A DNA stretch of 39,507 bases from Chloroherpeton thalassium (GTDB taxonomy: Bacteria; Bacteroidota; Ignavibacteria; Kapaibacteriales; UBA2268): positions 28,748-68,254 of the forward strand of contig DYLM01000003.1 of assembly GCA_020722095.1 (NCBI GenBank), written 5' to 3'. The notes under the pieces were generated by a model. That model searched no databases. It had not been told where the DNA came from and saw nothing but the letters and a program-made list of their open reading frames with translations. The translations under genes were made by a program, and so were the position numbers. Positions 16,127 to 26,500 of the stretch are shown here, one piece after another. Numbering within the stretch: the stretch's first letter is position 1; each line of letters starts with the position of its first letter.

Positions 16127-17788
16127 TTATTCTTCAATTTCGGCTATTCTTTCTTTAGTCTCTTGAATTCTTTTGTCTTTTTCTGATATTTTAGACTTTA
16201 AAATTTCAATTTGATTTGAAATATCTTCTTTGTTTTCGGAATTTTCATCTTGGATTTTTTCAGAATATTTCTCTAATTCAGCTTTATCCAATTCAATTGC
16301 TTCAGTTAATTTTGCTAATTTATCTTTCAGATTTTTCAAAAGAGTTTCGAATTTGCTCTTTTTTGCTTTTTTCTGATTATCGAAAAAGTCATTTCGTTTT
16401 TCGTCAAGTGATTTGAATGTTTCTTTTAATGCTTCGTATAATTTATTGCGATTATCAGTTTTTAGTTTCCAAACTTTAATTTCGCTTTGAATTGTTAATA
16501 AATTCTCGCGAATTGTTTTGAAGTGTGGATTGTCTTCTAATTTTTCTTTTTCAGCATTAATTTTAGCAATCAATTTACCAAAATTCTCTTCAGATTCCTT
16601 CAAGAATTGTTCTCTTTCGCCTTCTTGGTCGGTATTGATCTTCTCGAAAACAATACGAATTTTGCCATAAAGATCATCTCTTTGTTCTTTGGTCAATGTA
16701 ATTCCTTTAATGGAAGTTTGAGCGGCAATCAATGTTTCGCGAGCTTCTTTGAATGTATCTGCTGTTTGTGCAACATTAATTGCATTTTCAACCAATGGTA
16801 AAAGTTTAGCATAATTTTCATTTGCTTCATTCAAAAAAGTAGTCTTATCTATTTCTTGATTTTTACCTAATAATTCAAATCCATTACGAATCATTTGATA
16901 AAGTTCTTCTTGTTGATTTCTCTTCAATGTTTTAGTGGGAATCAATTTTTGAGCATTTATCAAGTCTTGGCGAGAAGCAGGAAAATCTTTGCTGTCTGGT
17001 AATGTTGCCAAAATTTTATCAAAAGCATTTTTCAATTGCAAATAGTTGTCGCTGCATTCCATTTCGTAATTTTCACGTTCGGAAATTTGTCTTTGGGTGA
17101 TTGTGTTGAAAGCATCAGCGATTAACTTTTTAATTTCCTCTATTGTATTTTTGGAAATTTTTGTGGCAATTTCATTAATTTCTTTTTGGAAAGCCATTAA
17201 TTGAGTTCTTGCTTCTCTTAAATTTTGCCATTTATTTGTTGTTTGGAGCACTCCTTCTACTTTTGCTTTATATTCATCGAAGAATTTTTGGGAGGCTTCA
17301 TTTATTTCATTTCTAATTTTTGCATTTCTTTCTTCTAATACTTTTAATTCAGTATGAATAATATTATTGATTTTTTCATTAAATTCATCTGACAAATTAA
17401 GCGAAGGAATTAATTTTAATAAATTCCTATATTGATTTATTGAAAATCTTAAACTTTCATCTGGTTCGGATTGCTCTTTAACTTTTTTTGCTTCATTTTC
17501 GATTTCAGAAAATTTTTCTTCATCATTGTAATTAGCAAAATTAGCGTAAGGGAAGAAGTATTTCCTTACTGGAGTAATAAATTCATTGCCCTTCTTAATT
17601 GGGGTGAGATCGGCATTTACCCAAACTGCAATTAAGTTGTCGCTTACATCGCCAGCATCTGGATTTATTGCGAAAATTTTGGATTCTTCCACTGGATTGT
17701 CAAATTTTTTACCAGTAAAAGCGCAAAGTCCGCCTTGTCTTTGCAATATTTCATTGATTCGTTCTTGAGAAATTTCAATGTTAGTCAT
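16127..17788 (-). CDS. HNH-like N-terminus fused to 77-residue helical repeats; unknown function
   Basis: 553 residues, no signal peptide or membrane segment. Residues about 10-75 read like a decayed HNH domain: RQGGLCAFTGKKF resembles the first zinc knuckle, and DNLIAVWVNADLTPIKKG resembles the NL...N..K end, but the catalytic histidines and most cysteines are missing. Residues about 91-476 hold five helical repeats. Three are gap-free with a 77-residue period (N248, N325, N402; R273, R350, R427), pattern FxxxRxxLxxxQ then LYxxIxxxF. The last 77 residues are a charged coiled coil. The repeats recall DUF349 proteins, but this was not confirmed. An AAGGTGA ribosome site precedes the ATG. It lies between ftsH and lepA. 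Confidence 0.8.
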   Translation of the reverse strand: MTNIEISQERINEILQRQGGLCAFTGKKFDNPVEESKIFAINPDAGDVSDNLIAVWVNADLTPIKKGNEFITPVRKYFFPYANFANYNDEEKFSEIENEAKKVKEQSEPDESLRFSINQYRNLLKLIPSLNLSDEFNEKINNIIHTELKVLEERNAKIRNEINEASQKFFDEYKAKVEGVLQTTNKWQNLREARTQLMAFQKEINEIATKISKNTIEEIKKLIADAFNTITQRQISERENYEMECSDNYLQLKNAFDKILATLPDSKDFPASRQDLINAQKLIPTKTLKRNQQEELYQMIRNGFELLGKNQEIDKTTFLNEANENYAKLLPLVENAINVAQTADTFKEARETLIAAQTSIKGITLTKEQRDDLYGKIRIVFEKINTDQEGEREQFLKESEENFGKLIAKINAEKEKLEDNPHFKTIRENLLTIQSEIKVWKLKTDNRNKLYEALKETFKSLDEKRNDFFDNQKKAKKSKFETLLKNLKDKLAKLTEAIELDKAELEKYSEKIQDENSENKEDISNQIEILKSKISEKDKRIQETKERIAEIEE

Positions 17789-17870
17789 ACGTCACCTTTG
17801 TGTTTATTTTTTATTTTTATTTTTTTTTAAATTAAATTTCAATTCTATATTAATAATATTGATAGTTTAT

Positions 17871-19886
17871 TTAGTTAATATTTGTTGCATTTTCTATTGT
17901 GCTTGTTCCGTTAAATTTTATATTTTTTAATGCTTGCAATTTCATATTGCTTATTGGAGGTAATTCTTCGCCCTTAACAATCATATCCAATTCTATGCCA
18001 TCAATTGTTTCTCTTTCCAATAAGATTTTAGAGCCTTTGTGCAAAACGTCAATATTTTCTTTTAATATCCTGTCAACATCTTGGCTTGCAGACATTAAAA
18101 TTTTTCTAACCTCACTATCTATCAATTGTGCTGTTTCTTCGCTATGTTCTTTGACGTGACCATAATCGCGCCCAAGAAATACTTCGCTATTTTCTGAATT
18201 GAAACTAACTGGTCCGATTACTTCGCTCATTCCCCATTCAGTTACCATTTTACGTGCCAATTTTGTTGCTCTTTGCAAATCATTTGAAGCACCAGTAGTT
18301 AATGTATTAAACACTAATTTTTCGGCTGCGCGACCACCCAAAAGCATTTTGATTTGAGTTGTTATATATTCTTTCACATAAGAATGGCTCTCTTCGGTTG
18401 GCAAATAGGCAGTTATCCCCAATGCTCGTCCGCGAGGAATAATTGTAACTTTATGGACTGGATCTGCATTTAGTGAGTACTTGCCAACTAATGCATGTCC
18501 CATTTCGTGATATGCAGTAATTTCCTTTTCTTTGTCCGAGATTACCATACTTCTGCGTTCTACTCCCATCAATACTTTGTCTTTTGCCATCTCGAAATCA
18601 TACATAGTGATTGATTGGCTTTCTCGTCTGGCAGCTAATAGTGCGGCTTCGTTGGCAATATTTGCAATATCTGCACCCGAAAGACCAGGAGTTGATTTTG
18701 CCAGTACCTCTAAATTTACATCACTTGATAATGGTAATTTACGTGTATGAACAACAAAAATTTCCTTTCTGCCATTTACATCAGGTTTATCAACAACTAC
18801 TTGTCTATCGAATCGACCGGGACGCAACAATGCTGGATCTAATACATCTGGTCGGTTTGTTGCTGCCATTACAATTAAGCTGCTGTTTTGCTCAAATCCG
18901 TCCATTTCTACAAGTAATTGATTGAGTGTTTGCTCTCTTTCGTCGTGTCCGCCACCCATTCCGGCTCCTCTATGGCGACCAACAGCATCAATTTCGTCAA
19001 TAAAAACTATGCAAGGTGAATTTTTCTTTGCTTGCTCAAATAAATCACGAACGCGGCTTGCGCCCACTCCCACAAACATTTCTACAAAGTCTGCACCTGA
19101 AATCGAGAAAAATGGTACTCCTGCTTCGCCGGCAACTGCACGTGCAAGCAATGTTTTGCCAGTGCCCGGAGGTCCTAAAAGTAGAACACCCTTGGGAATT
19201 TTTCCACCTAATTTCTGAAATTTGAATGGATCTTTGAGAAAATCAATTATTTCATTTAATTCTTCTTTGGCTTCGTCTGCACCCGCAACATCTTGAAAAG
19301 TTATTTTGGATTCATTCTTGTCCAACATTCGAGCGCGTGATTTTCCAAAATTGAAAATGTTCTTTCCACCGCTTCCTGCACCACCATTCTGCATTCTTCG
19401 CATAAAGAAAAACCATAATCCTATCAATACAACAAAAGGCAGAATTGATAATACAGGACCCCAAAATGAACTATTATCCACTTCATAAGTCCAATAAATG
19501 CCTTGTTGCTTCCAAATTTCTTCGGTTTTATCATCAACGAAACCAAGTTTTACATTGAATTTAGTAATTTCTTGTGGCTTTCCACTTACATTTATCGTTG
19601 CTGATTCTTTTAATTTTCCATAAAAATCAATATCACCGTACTGATTTTTGATAATTTTCGCACTTTTAATCATATTCTGATTTAAAAATGCTTGGTATTC
19701 TGTGTAGGAAATTGTTACATCTTTGGTTTGACTTTGCTGAAAAACTGCATACATTACAAATACAAAAGAGCCAAATAACAACCATATTAACATATTTTTC
19801 ATTAAGTTAGGTTGATTATTTGAATTAAAGTTCTTCTTGAAATCAAAATTATCTTTATCTGATTTATTTTTTGGGTTTTCGCCCAT
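17871..19886 (-). CDS. ftsH: ATP-dependent zinc metalloprotease FtsH
   Basis: About 671 residues. Two membrane helices ([17 protein letters not shown] and [17 protein letters not shown]) flank a periplasmic domain. The AAA module follows with Walker [19 protein letters not shown], Walker [17 protein letters not shown] and the second region of homology ending RPGRFDRQV. The protease has the zinc motif HEMGH. It degrades membrane and short-lived cytosolic proteins as a hexamer. The track starts at TTG (19889); the next codon is ATG (19886), preceded at good spacing by GGAG, and was chosen. It is the third gene of a tilS-hpt-ftsH cluster. Confidence 0.97.
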   Translation of the reverse strand: MGENPKNKSDKDNFDFKKNFNSNNQPNLMKNMLIWLLFGSFVFVMYAVFQQSQTKDVTISYTEYQAFLNQNMIKSAKIIKNQYGDIDFYGKLKESATINVSGKPQEITKFNVKLGFVDDKTEEIWKQQGIYWTYEVDNSSFWGPVLSILPFVVLIGLWFFFMRRMQNGGAGSGGKNIFNFGKSRARMLDKNESKITFQDVAGADEAKEELNEIIDFLKDPFKFQKLGGKIPKGVLLLGPPGTGKTLLARAVAGEAGVPFFSISGADFVEMFVGVGASRVRDLFEQAKKNSPCIVFIDEIDAVGRHRGAGMGGGHDEREQTLNQLLVEMDGFEQNSSLIVMAATNRPDVLDPALLRPGRFDRQVVVDKPDVNGRKEIFVVHTRKLPLSSDVNLEVLAKSTPGLSGADIANIANEAALLAARRESQSITMYDFEMAKDKVLMGVERRSMVISDKEKEITAYHEMGHALVGKYSLNADPVHKVTIIPRGRALGITAYLPTEESHSYVKEYITTQIKMLLGGRAAEKLVFNTLTTGASNDLQRATKLARKMVTEWGMSEVIGPVSFNSENSEVFLGRDYGHVKEHSEETAQLIDSEVRKILMSASQDVDRILKENIDVLHKGSKILLERETIDGIELDMIVKGEELPPISNMKLQALKNIKFNGTSTIENATNIN

Positions 19887-19998
19887 CAATATTCTCCAAT
19901 TTTGCTATTTTTACTTAATTAACATAAGACGCTTAAAAAGCAAATTAATTTTTGCAGTTTTGAGCGAATATCGTAATATTTATATCTTGTGTGAAATT

Positions 19999-20538
19999 CT
20001 AATCAATTTTGATGTAAATATCCCTTAAATTTCTGCCTTCTTCTGCATAATCCAAGCCATATCCAACAACAAATAAAGGCTCAATTTCAAATCCAATGTA
20101 TTTTACTTGCAAGGGAACAACTAAATTTTTTGGTTTGAATAAAAGTGTGCAAATTTCAATAGAATTTGGCTCAAAACTCTGCAATCTATTCATAAGTGAT
20201 TGCATTGTATAGCCAGTATCAACAATATCTTCAATGATAATTATATCTTTACCTTTTAAATTAACCGGATTCTCTATTACTTCCACTTTACCTTCGCTTG
20301 CAATTTTCATTCCATAACTTTTGGCTATTATTGTTTCTATCTGTGTGGGAATTTCCATTTCTCGCATTAAATCTGCAGCAAAAATTATTGCTCCCTTCAA
20401 AGTTAATAAAAGTATCGGATTCTTGCCACAATAATCTTTGTCAATTCTTTTGGCAATTCCCTTTACCCTTTTGCGGATAACTTCTTTGGACAATAATTTT
20501 TTGAAGTATAAATCTTTGATTTGAATAGTTTCTTCCAT
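19999..20538 (-). CDS. hpt: Hypoxanthine phosphoribosyltransferase
   Basis: 179 residues, typical length. The PRPP-binding loop is IIIIEDIVDTGYTMQSL, with the substrate region LFKPKNL and the C-terminal FVVGYGLDYAEEGRNL. It converts hypoxanthine (and usually guanine) with PRPP to IMP or GMP in purine salvage. It lies between tilS and ftsH in the same direction, an arrangement conserved in many bacteria. Confidence 0.95.
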   Translation of the reverse strand: MEETIQIKDLYFKKLLSKEVIRKRVKGIAKRIDKDYCGKNPILLLTLKGAIIFAADLMREMEIPTQIETIIAKSYGMKIASEGKVEVIENPVNLKGKDIIIIEDIVDTGYTMQSLMNRLQSFEPNSIEICTLLFKPKNLVVPLQVKYIGFEIEPLFVVGYGLDYAEEGRNLRDIYIKID

Positions 20539-20667
20539 AATGATATTGTTTATAAGTTTGTTTATATTAATATAAGATTGAATTCTTTTTCATTAGATAA
20601 TAAAATAATCATTGACGAAAAAGAGACAACTAATATTTAATTTTGATAATTATGTGAAAATTATCTG

Positions 20668-22119
20668 TTATTTTAATTGCGAGAAGGTTGCCTTGATAAA
20701 TCTTTTTGTCGATTCTGTGATTTTATATTTATCATTTATCTGGTGATTGATTACCCAAACAATTTCTGAATTAGTTGCCAATACATTAACAAAGTTCTTG
20801 TCGAATAATGATATTTTATTATCAATAAGTAAATCACTAACTTTTTTTGTACCTTTCATTCCTAAAGGAATAAATGAATCGCCTTCTTCCCAATTCCGCA
20901 AAGTGAGAACAAAAGGTAATTTTTCATAATCAAAATATTCAATATTTTTATCTTCAGAGAATTTTACTTGCTTTTTAGTAACTTCTTGTAAATCCAACAC
21001 AAAATTTCCAACAGTAGTTTTGCTTACCTTATCAATTCTTTGGTTATACTTAATCGGTAACAGATTTCGTGTAAATATCAGATAATTTCTATCTTTATAG
21101 CAAGTGATCATTTTGTTAATTTCAACAATTGTTCCCGTTTCAGAATTTTTAATTGATAAAATTTGTTCGATTTGAGTATGATTGATATGCTCTAAATCAT
21201 AATTTTTCTTTAGAGTATAGGATAAAATCTCGCCTTGTATGTATCTATTATAAGCATCAAAAAGTGGAATTCGGATTTGAACTCTTGAATTATCTTGATT
21301 TTCGGCTACAATTGAGTAAAAATCTTTGATATTCTCGGTAATAAAATCATCTGCTCCTTGCAAAAAAGTAGTAATTCGCATTATATTTTCTGTAATGGAA
21401 GGATTAAAATTATCCCGAATAAACGGAATTAATTTCAGTCTAACTTTATTCCGGGTGTATTCCAACCAAGTATTAGTTATATCTTCTTTCCATTTTAAAT
21501 TACGTGCTGAAATATATTCCTTAATTTCTTCTTTTGTTGAGCTTAGCAATGGACGAATTATACGAACATTTTTTATTAATTGACGAGTTTCAGGTATCCC
21601 CGAAAGTCCTGTCAATCCACTTCCACGCAATAAATTAATGAAGAATGTTTCGATATTATCATCGGCATTATGAGCAGTTGCTAATAAATCTGCTTTTATA
21701 GTGCGGGAAGTTTTTTCGAAAAAGTTATATCTCAAATGTCTTGCAGCAGTTTCGATGCTCATTCCATTCTTGTGTGCGTAATCTTTAACCTTGCCTGATG
21801 AATAGTAAAATTCCAGTCCCATTTTTTCTGCTAAATTCCTTACAAAATTCTCATCTTCATCAGACTCTGCTCTTAATTTATGATTGAAATGTGCAACTGC
21901 CAAATAAAAACCATATTTCTTTGACAAATATGCTAAAATATCTAACAATGTTGTGGAGTCAGCACCACCACTTACAGCCACTACAACTTTAAAAGAATTG
22001 TTAATTCTAATTTTATTAATTAAAAATGACTCTACTTTAGAAATTAACTTATTAATAATGGGATTTGTTAAATCGGGCTTTAAAATTGTATTTGAGTTCT
22101 TATTATTCACAAAATTCAA
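20668..22119 (-). CDS. tilS: tRNA(Ile)-lysidine synthase
   Basis: 483 residues. The ATP-pyrophosphatase loop VVAVSGGADSTTLLDIL sits at about residue 47, followed by AVAHFNHKLRAESDEDE, the HNADDNIETFFINLLRGSGLTGL block and the C-terminal TilS domains (LPFVLTLRNWEEGDSFIPLG). It attaches lysine to C34 of tRNA-Ile(CAU), changing its reading to AUA. The start is TTG, with no ATG in frame before residue about 90, which would delete the P-loop. A TAATTTTG string lies 14 bases upstream of the start. First gene of tilS-hpt-ftsH. Confidence 0.93.
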   Translation of the reverse strand: MNFVNNKNSNTILKPDLTNPIINKLISKVESFLINKIRINNSFKVVVAVSGGADSTTLLDILAYLSKKYGFYLAVAHFNHKLRAESDEDENFVRNLAEKMGLEFYYSSGKVKDYAHKNGMSIETAARHLRYNFFEKTSRTIKADLLATAHNADDNIETFFINLLRGSGLTGLSGIPETRQLIKNVRIIRPLLSSTKEEIKEYISARNLKWKEDITNTWLEYTRNKVRLKLIPFIRDNFNPSITENIMRITTFLQGADDFITENIKDFYSIVAENQDNSRVQIRIPLFDAYNRYIQGEILSYTLKKNYDLEHINHTQIEQILSIKNSETGTIVEINKMITCYKDRNYLIFTRNLLPIKYNQRIDKVSKTTVGNFVLDLQEVTKKQVKFSEDKNIEYFDYEKLPFVLTLRNWEEGDSFIPLGMKGTKKVSDLLIDNKISLFDKNFVNVLATNSEIVWVINHQINDKYKITESTKRFIKATFSQLK

Positions 22120-22132
22120 TAAAATAGAATTT

Positions 22133-22140
22133 CAAAATTA
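22133..22140 (-). promoter_or_regulatory. Possible -7 box upstream of tilS
   Basis: TAATTTTG on the minus strand, 14 bases before the TTG start, fits the TAnnTTTG consensus. It lies in the 36-base gap to the aldehyde dehydrogenase gene. Weak on its own. Confidence 0.25.
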
Positions 22141-22155
22141 ACAAAAAATAACTTA

Positions 22156-23535
22156 TTAAAACTGATTTTTGATAATAATAAGTTTTTCTTCGGTCATATC
22201 GAGTATGGAATATTTAACTCCGCCAGTGCCAAAACCAGATAATTTCTTACCTCCGAAGGGCATCCAATCTACTCTGAAGGCAGTGCTTTCATTAATAATT
22301 ACTGCCTTCTGGTCAATTAATTTTGCATATTTCAAGGCAATATCAATATCTTTGGTATAAATTGCAGTCTGGAAAGAAAATTTGGATTTATTAATTTCAG
22401 AAATTATGGAATTCAAATCATCATATTTTTTGAGAAATAATAATGGTCCAAACACTTCTTCGGTCATTCCATCTATTTGATTATTGGCATTTGAAATTAA
22501 AGTAGGCATAAAGCATTGATTTGGTAATTGTTCGCCACCAATTTCAATTATTCCACCTTTTTCTTTAGCATCATTTACCAAAAAATTCATTTTTTCAACT
22601 ACGGCACTTGTAATGAGTGGACCGCAATCGGTTTCGGGCAAAGTTGCATCGCCAACTTTTAGATTGGCAGTAGCAATTTTCAAAAGTTCAATGGCTTTAT
22701 CATAATTTTCAGAATGAATATAAAGAATTTGAGTAGAAACGCACACTTGACCAGAATGATAAAACGCTCCGCGAATAATTGATGGAATTGCTTTTGATAA
22801 ATCAGCATTTTTGTCGAGAACTGCAGTGCCCGTTCCTCCGTGTTCAAGCATAGTTTTCACTCCCGGTGCGGATAATCGTCTAATCATCCATCCAATATCA
22901 GCATTTCCAATGAATGAAATATAATTTAAATTTGGATTAGAAACAATCATTTGAGTTTCTTTGCCAGATAATAGCAGAAAGTGCAGTGCTTTTTCGGGCA
23001 ATCCTGCTTGGTAAAAATATTCCACAATTTTTTTTGCGGATAAAGGAGTTTTTTCGGCTGGTTTAAGAATAACTACATTTCCTGCAGCAACCGCAGTTGC
23101 TACTTGATGGCAAATCAAATTAACTGGATGATTAAAAGCAGAGATGGCTAAAACTACTCCAACTGGTTCGCGTTGAGTAAATGCAATAACATTTTCGCCA
23201 GCAGCAGATTTGTCCATTTGAATTTGCTCACCATCAAGATGAAAGCATTCGTTTGCTGCCAACTTCACAGTACTAACAGCCCGAATCACTTCAACTTTGG
23301 CATCTTTGTAGGGCTTTCCACCTTCTTGAGCAATCAACAAAGTAAGTTCTTCTAAATTTTGATTGATTAATTCTGCAACTTTTTCTAATATTGCCGCTCG
23401 TTTATAAGCAGGAAACAATTTATATTCGTCATTAAAATACTTTTTTGCAATTTGAATTGATTGCAGAGCGTGTTCTACTGACGATTCTTGAATTTCAGCA
23501 ATTTTTTCACCAGAATATGGGTTTCGAACTATCAT
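22156..23535 (-). CDS. NAD(P)-dependent aldehyde dehydrogenase
   Basis: 459 residues, slightly shorter than the usual 480-500. The cofactor and substrate region includes SAFNHPVNLICHQVATAVAAGN and VVILKPAEKTPLSA. The general base glutamate is in LEHGGTG (normally LELGG), and the nucleophilic cysteine in FYHSGQVCVSTQ. EVFGPLLFLKKY and MPFGGKKLSGFGTGG are typical C-terminal blocks. It oxidises an aldehyde to its acid, and substrate class cannot be decided (glyceraldehyde-3-phosphate, succinate semialdehyde or lactaldehyde types are possible). It lies 9 bases after the large secreted protein's end on the same strand. Confidence 0.93.
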   Translation of the reverse strand: MIVRNPYSGEKIAEIQESSVEHALQSIQIAKKYFNDEYKLFPAYKRAAILEKVAELINQNLEELTLLIAQEGGKPYKDAKVEVIRAVSTVKLAANECFHLDGEQIQMDKSAAGENVIAFTQREPVGVVLAISAFNHPVNLICHQVATAVAAGNVVILKPAEKTPLSAKKIVEYFYQAGLPEKALHFLLLSGKETQMIVSNPNLNYISFIGNADIGWMIRRLSAPGVKTMLEHGGTGTAVLDKNADLSKAIPSIIRGAFYHSGQVCVSTQILYIHSENYDKAIELLKIATANLKVGDATLPETDCGPLITSAVVEKMNFLVNDAKEKGGIIEIGGEQLPNQCFMPTLISNANNQIDGMTEEVFGPLLFLKKYDDLNSIISEINKSKFSFQTAIYTKDIDIALKYAKLIDQKAVIINESTAFRVDWMPFGGKKLSGFGTGGVKYSILDMTEEKLIIIKNQF

Positions 23536-23543
23536 AATTAATC

Positions 23544-26500
23544 TTATTTATATATAATAAATTTTTGAATTTCATTATTGAACCGAACAAAATATATTCC
23601 ATTTGCCAATCTATCAGAATTTAAATTGTAGGTTTTAGTTTGTTTGTTTATATCAAAATTTGCAACATTCACTCCAATTGAGTTGTAAATACTTATCTTG
23701 TCGGATTGTGAAATATTATCAAATTCAAAATTAATTTCATTATCCAAAACATTAATTTGCATTGTTGGTTCGGGATAAATAATTAATTTATGCGACACTT
23801 CAGGGACACAAATTGGCAACAAACTTAGAAGCCCATTTTCTTTCTGAATCTGATGTTCTTTAGTTGTTGAAATATCAAAATTTGAAATAATTAAGTCGGT
23901 ATAAGTCGGATTAGATGCCAATACCTTGCCCTTAATTGCAAATAAAATTGTATCGCGATTAAGCATTTCTTCTGCATCATCTTCCAAAAGATTTAGATTT
24001 ATTTGTCCTCTGTTGTAACTAAAATTATAAGAACTATTATTGGTTTTAGAATTATAAAATACATTCAGCGGATAAAATAAATATTCATCAAATTTTATTT
24101 CAATATCGAGACTTTTTGGGTGAAGTTTATTCAAAATAGGTGAATACTTAACTAAAACATCAATCGTTTCGCCAACTTCGGCTGTATAATTATCAATCCA
24201 TACTTTTGCAGTGTAAAACTCTTTTGGTGTTTGGGCAGATAGTGTAATTTCTAAAGTATCATAGCAAGATGAGTATTCTTCTATAATTATTGAATCGTAA
24301 AATGTTCCGTCAATAAATGAAAGATATTCAAACTCTACTTGTTTGGATTCTCCCGGAGCCAATGAAATCGGAAATTCTGTAAGTAATCTAAATTCATTTG
24401 TTGAAAGTGGCTTTATCAAGTTGATAGTTCGTATTATGGTAGAATTATTTGTAATTGTAATTTGTTGTAGAGCACTTTCTTCAGCCTCAATAATTCCAAA
24501 ATCAATATTTCTATTAGTATAAGTCAATTTTGGTTCAATAATTTCATATTTTAGAATGATAACAAAATTTTGCGGGCAATTCAATGAAGTTAAATTTAAT
24601 GTATCATAAAATATTCCAGTACTATTTGATTTACTTGGATGGAAATTTATAATTAAATCTTCAGAATAATTAGGTTCAATGTCAAACTTTAACGAAGGAA
24701 TAATTTCATAATATTCGGGAATATTATTTGGAGTGATCTCAACAATATTCTCGAGCAATCCAGTATTTGTAATTTTTATGGATTTACTGCTAAATATGTC
24801 GCATATTTCAAAAATACCGAAATCAATAAAATTTGTGTCAATCGAAATTATTGACTTTTTAAAATCCATACTTATTGGCATTGTAAGTAATTGACCTTCA
24901 GGCTCGAGTGTAGAAATGTTGAGTAGTGTGCTAAAATTACCTTCAATTTGCGAGTTGAATTTAATGATAATTTTCAGCGAATCGTTTTGAGGCAAAGAGT
25001 AGGGAAGAGCAACTAAATCAACAAGTGAAAATTCTTTATCACCATCAAGAGAAATATTTGTGATTGTGTCGGCTATTGTTCCTTTATTGACAATCACAAT
25101 AGTGTCGAGTGCATTTCCATCACAAGTAATTTGCGAGAAAGATGAATTGTTGCCAAAAACAACAAAACGAGAAATACTTGAAATTTCAATTGGAATACAT
25201 TTTTCAACAAAACATTCTTCATTTGCAGTAAAACAAAGTTCGCCTTTATAAGAAGTATTATTATTTGATTTTATTTCCATTTTAAAGTTAAAATTCTCGC
25301 CATTTGCAATCGCTAATGGGAAATTTTGGTCAAATGTTATTTCTAAATCTATTGTAGGTGGTTTTAATGTATATTTTACTATTGATAAATCAGTATTACC
25401 CGTATTAGCAATATTTGCATCTATCACTTTGGATTCATTCTTTTTGATAATTTCATTGATAAGAGTAGGATTAATTTCAAAATCTGAAAATACTACTTCG
25501 CCTCTAAATACAATTTCTAACTCCTTGCAATCTCCTGTTTTAAGCTTTAACGTATCTTCAAATTTGCCTACTTGGTATCCATTAAAAATACATTTGACAT
25601 TAATACTTTCTTCGGGATTTATTTGCGGTTCCCAAGGCAATAATATTTCAAATGGACTATTTAATTCTTTGATTGTTTCTAATTGTGCAAAAATATTACC
25701 TTTATTCTCAAAAACAACTATCGTGTCTTTATTACCTTTTAGGCACACTCTACCAAAATCAATAATTGATTGTACTTTAACATTTTCTGTCATCATCTTT
25801 GTAACAAGTAGAATGTCAAAAATTTCTTTATTACCACGAGATAATGTTTTATCATTATTATATAATTGTAAAATATACGCTTGAGATTTTTCATTAATCA
25901 CATCTATCTCAATTATTATTGAATCAGATTGTTTTGGTGCAATTCTAATTGGCAAAGAATTGCCGCTGCTCCAACCAATAATTTTCACTTCAAGCGGATT
26001 ATCTGCAATTAAATTTTTTGTAATTAATAAATCTGAATTTCCCGTATTCCAAACTGGAATTGTTCTTCGAACTTTACCAGCACAAGTGCTAACAAAATGC
26101 AAACTATCAACCGAATTAATAATAGGGGAATAACCATAAGCACGCACTTTAACAAGAGTATCGATTGAGCAAGGCAGTAATTTGAATTTAAAAACTTGCT
26201 CCGACCAACCTGTGTCAATTAATTTTATAGAAAAGCCAGTATTTGTCCCAGTAGGATTAACAGTTAATGGCAAATCCGATACAAAATTAATCTGATCCTT
26301 ATCATTGTTTAATTCGGCTACTGATTTAATCTGCTCTAAAATCTCATCGCTAAACCATTTTAAATTTGCAAATTTTTCGTACCCACAAGCAACGCTATCT
26401 ACAAATATAATATCTGTTTCGGGTCGGATAGTTGTTTTGTTCCCTTTGCCTGATAATGAAATTTCTTTGTAAAATGTTGTTTCGCCGTCATCAGAAACTG

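Noticed and set aside
25429-25884. 151-residue plus-strand ORF
   Set aside because: It is antisense within the 1394-residue secreted protein, whose domain pattern is continuous across the region.
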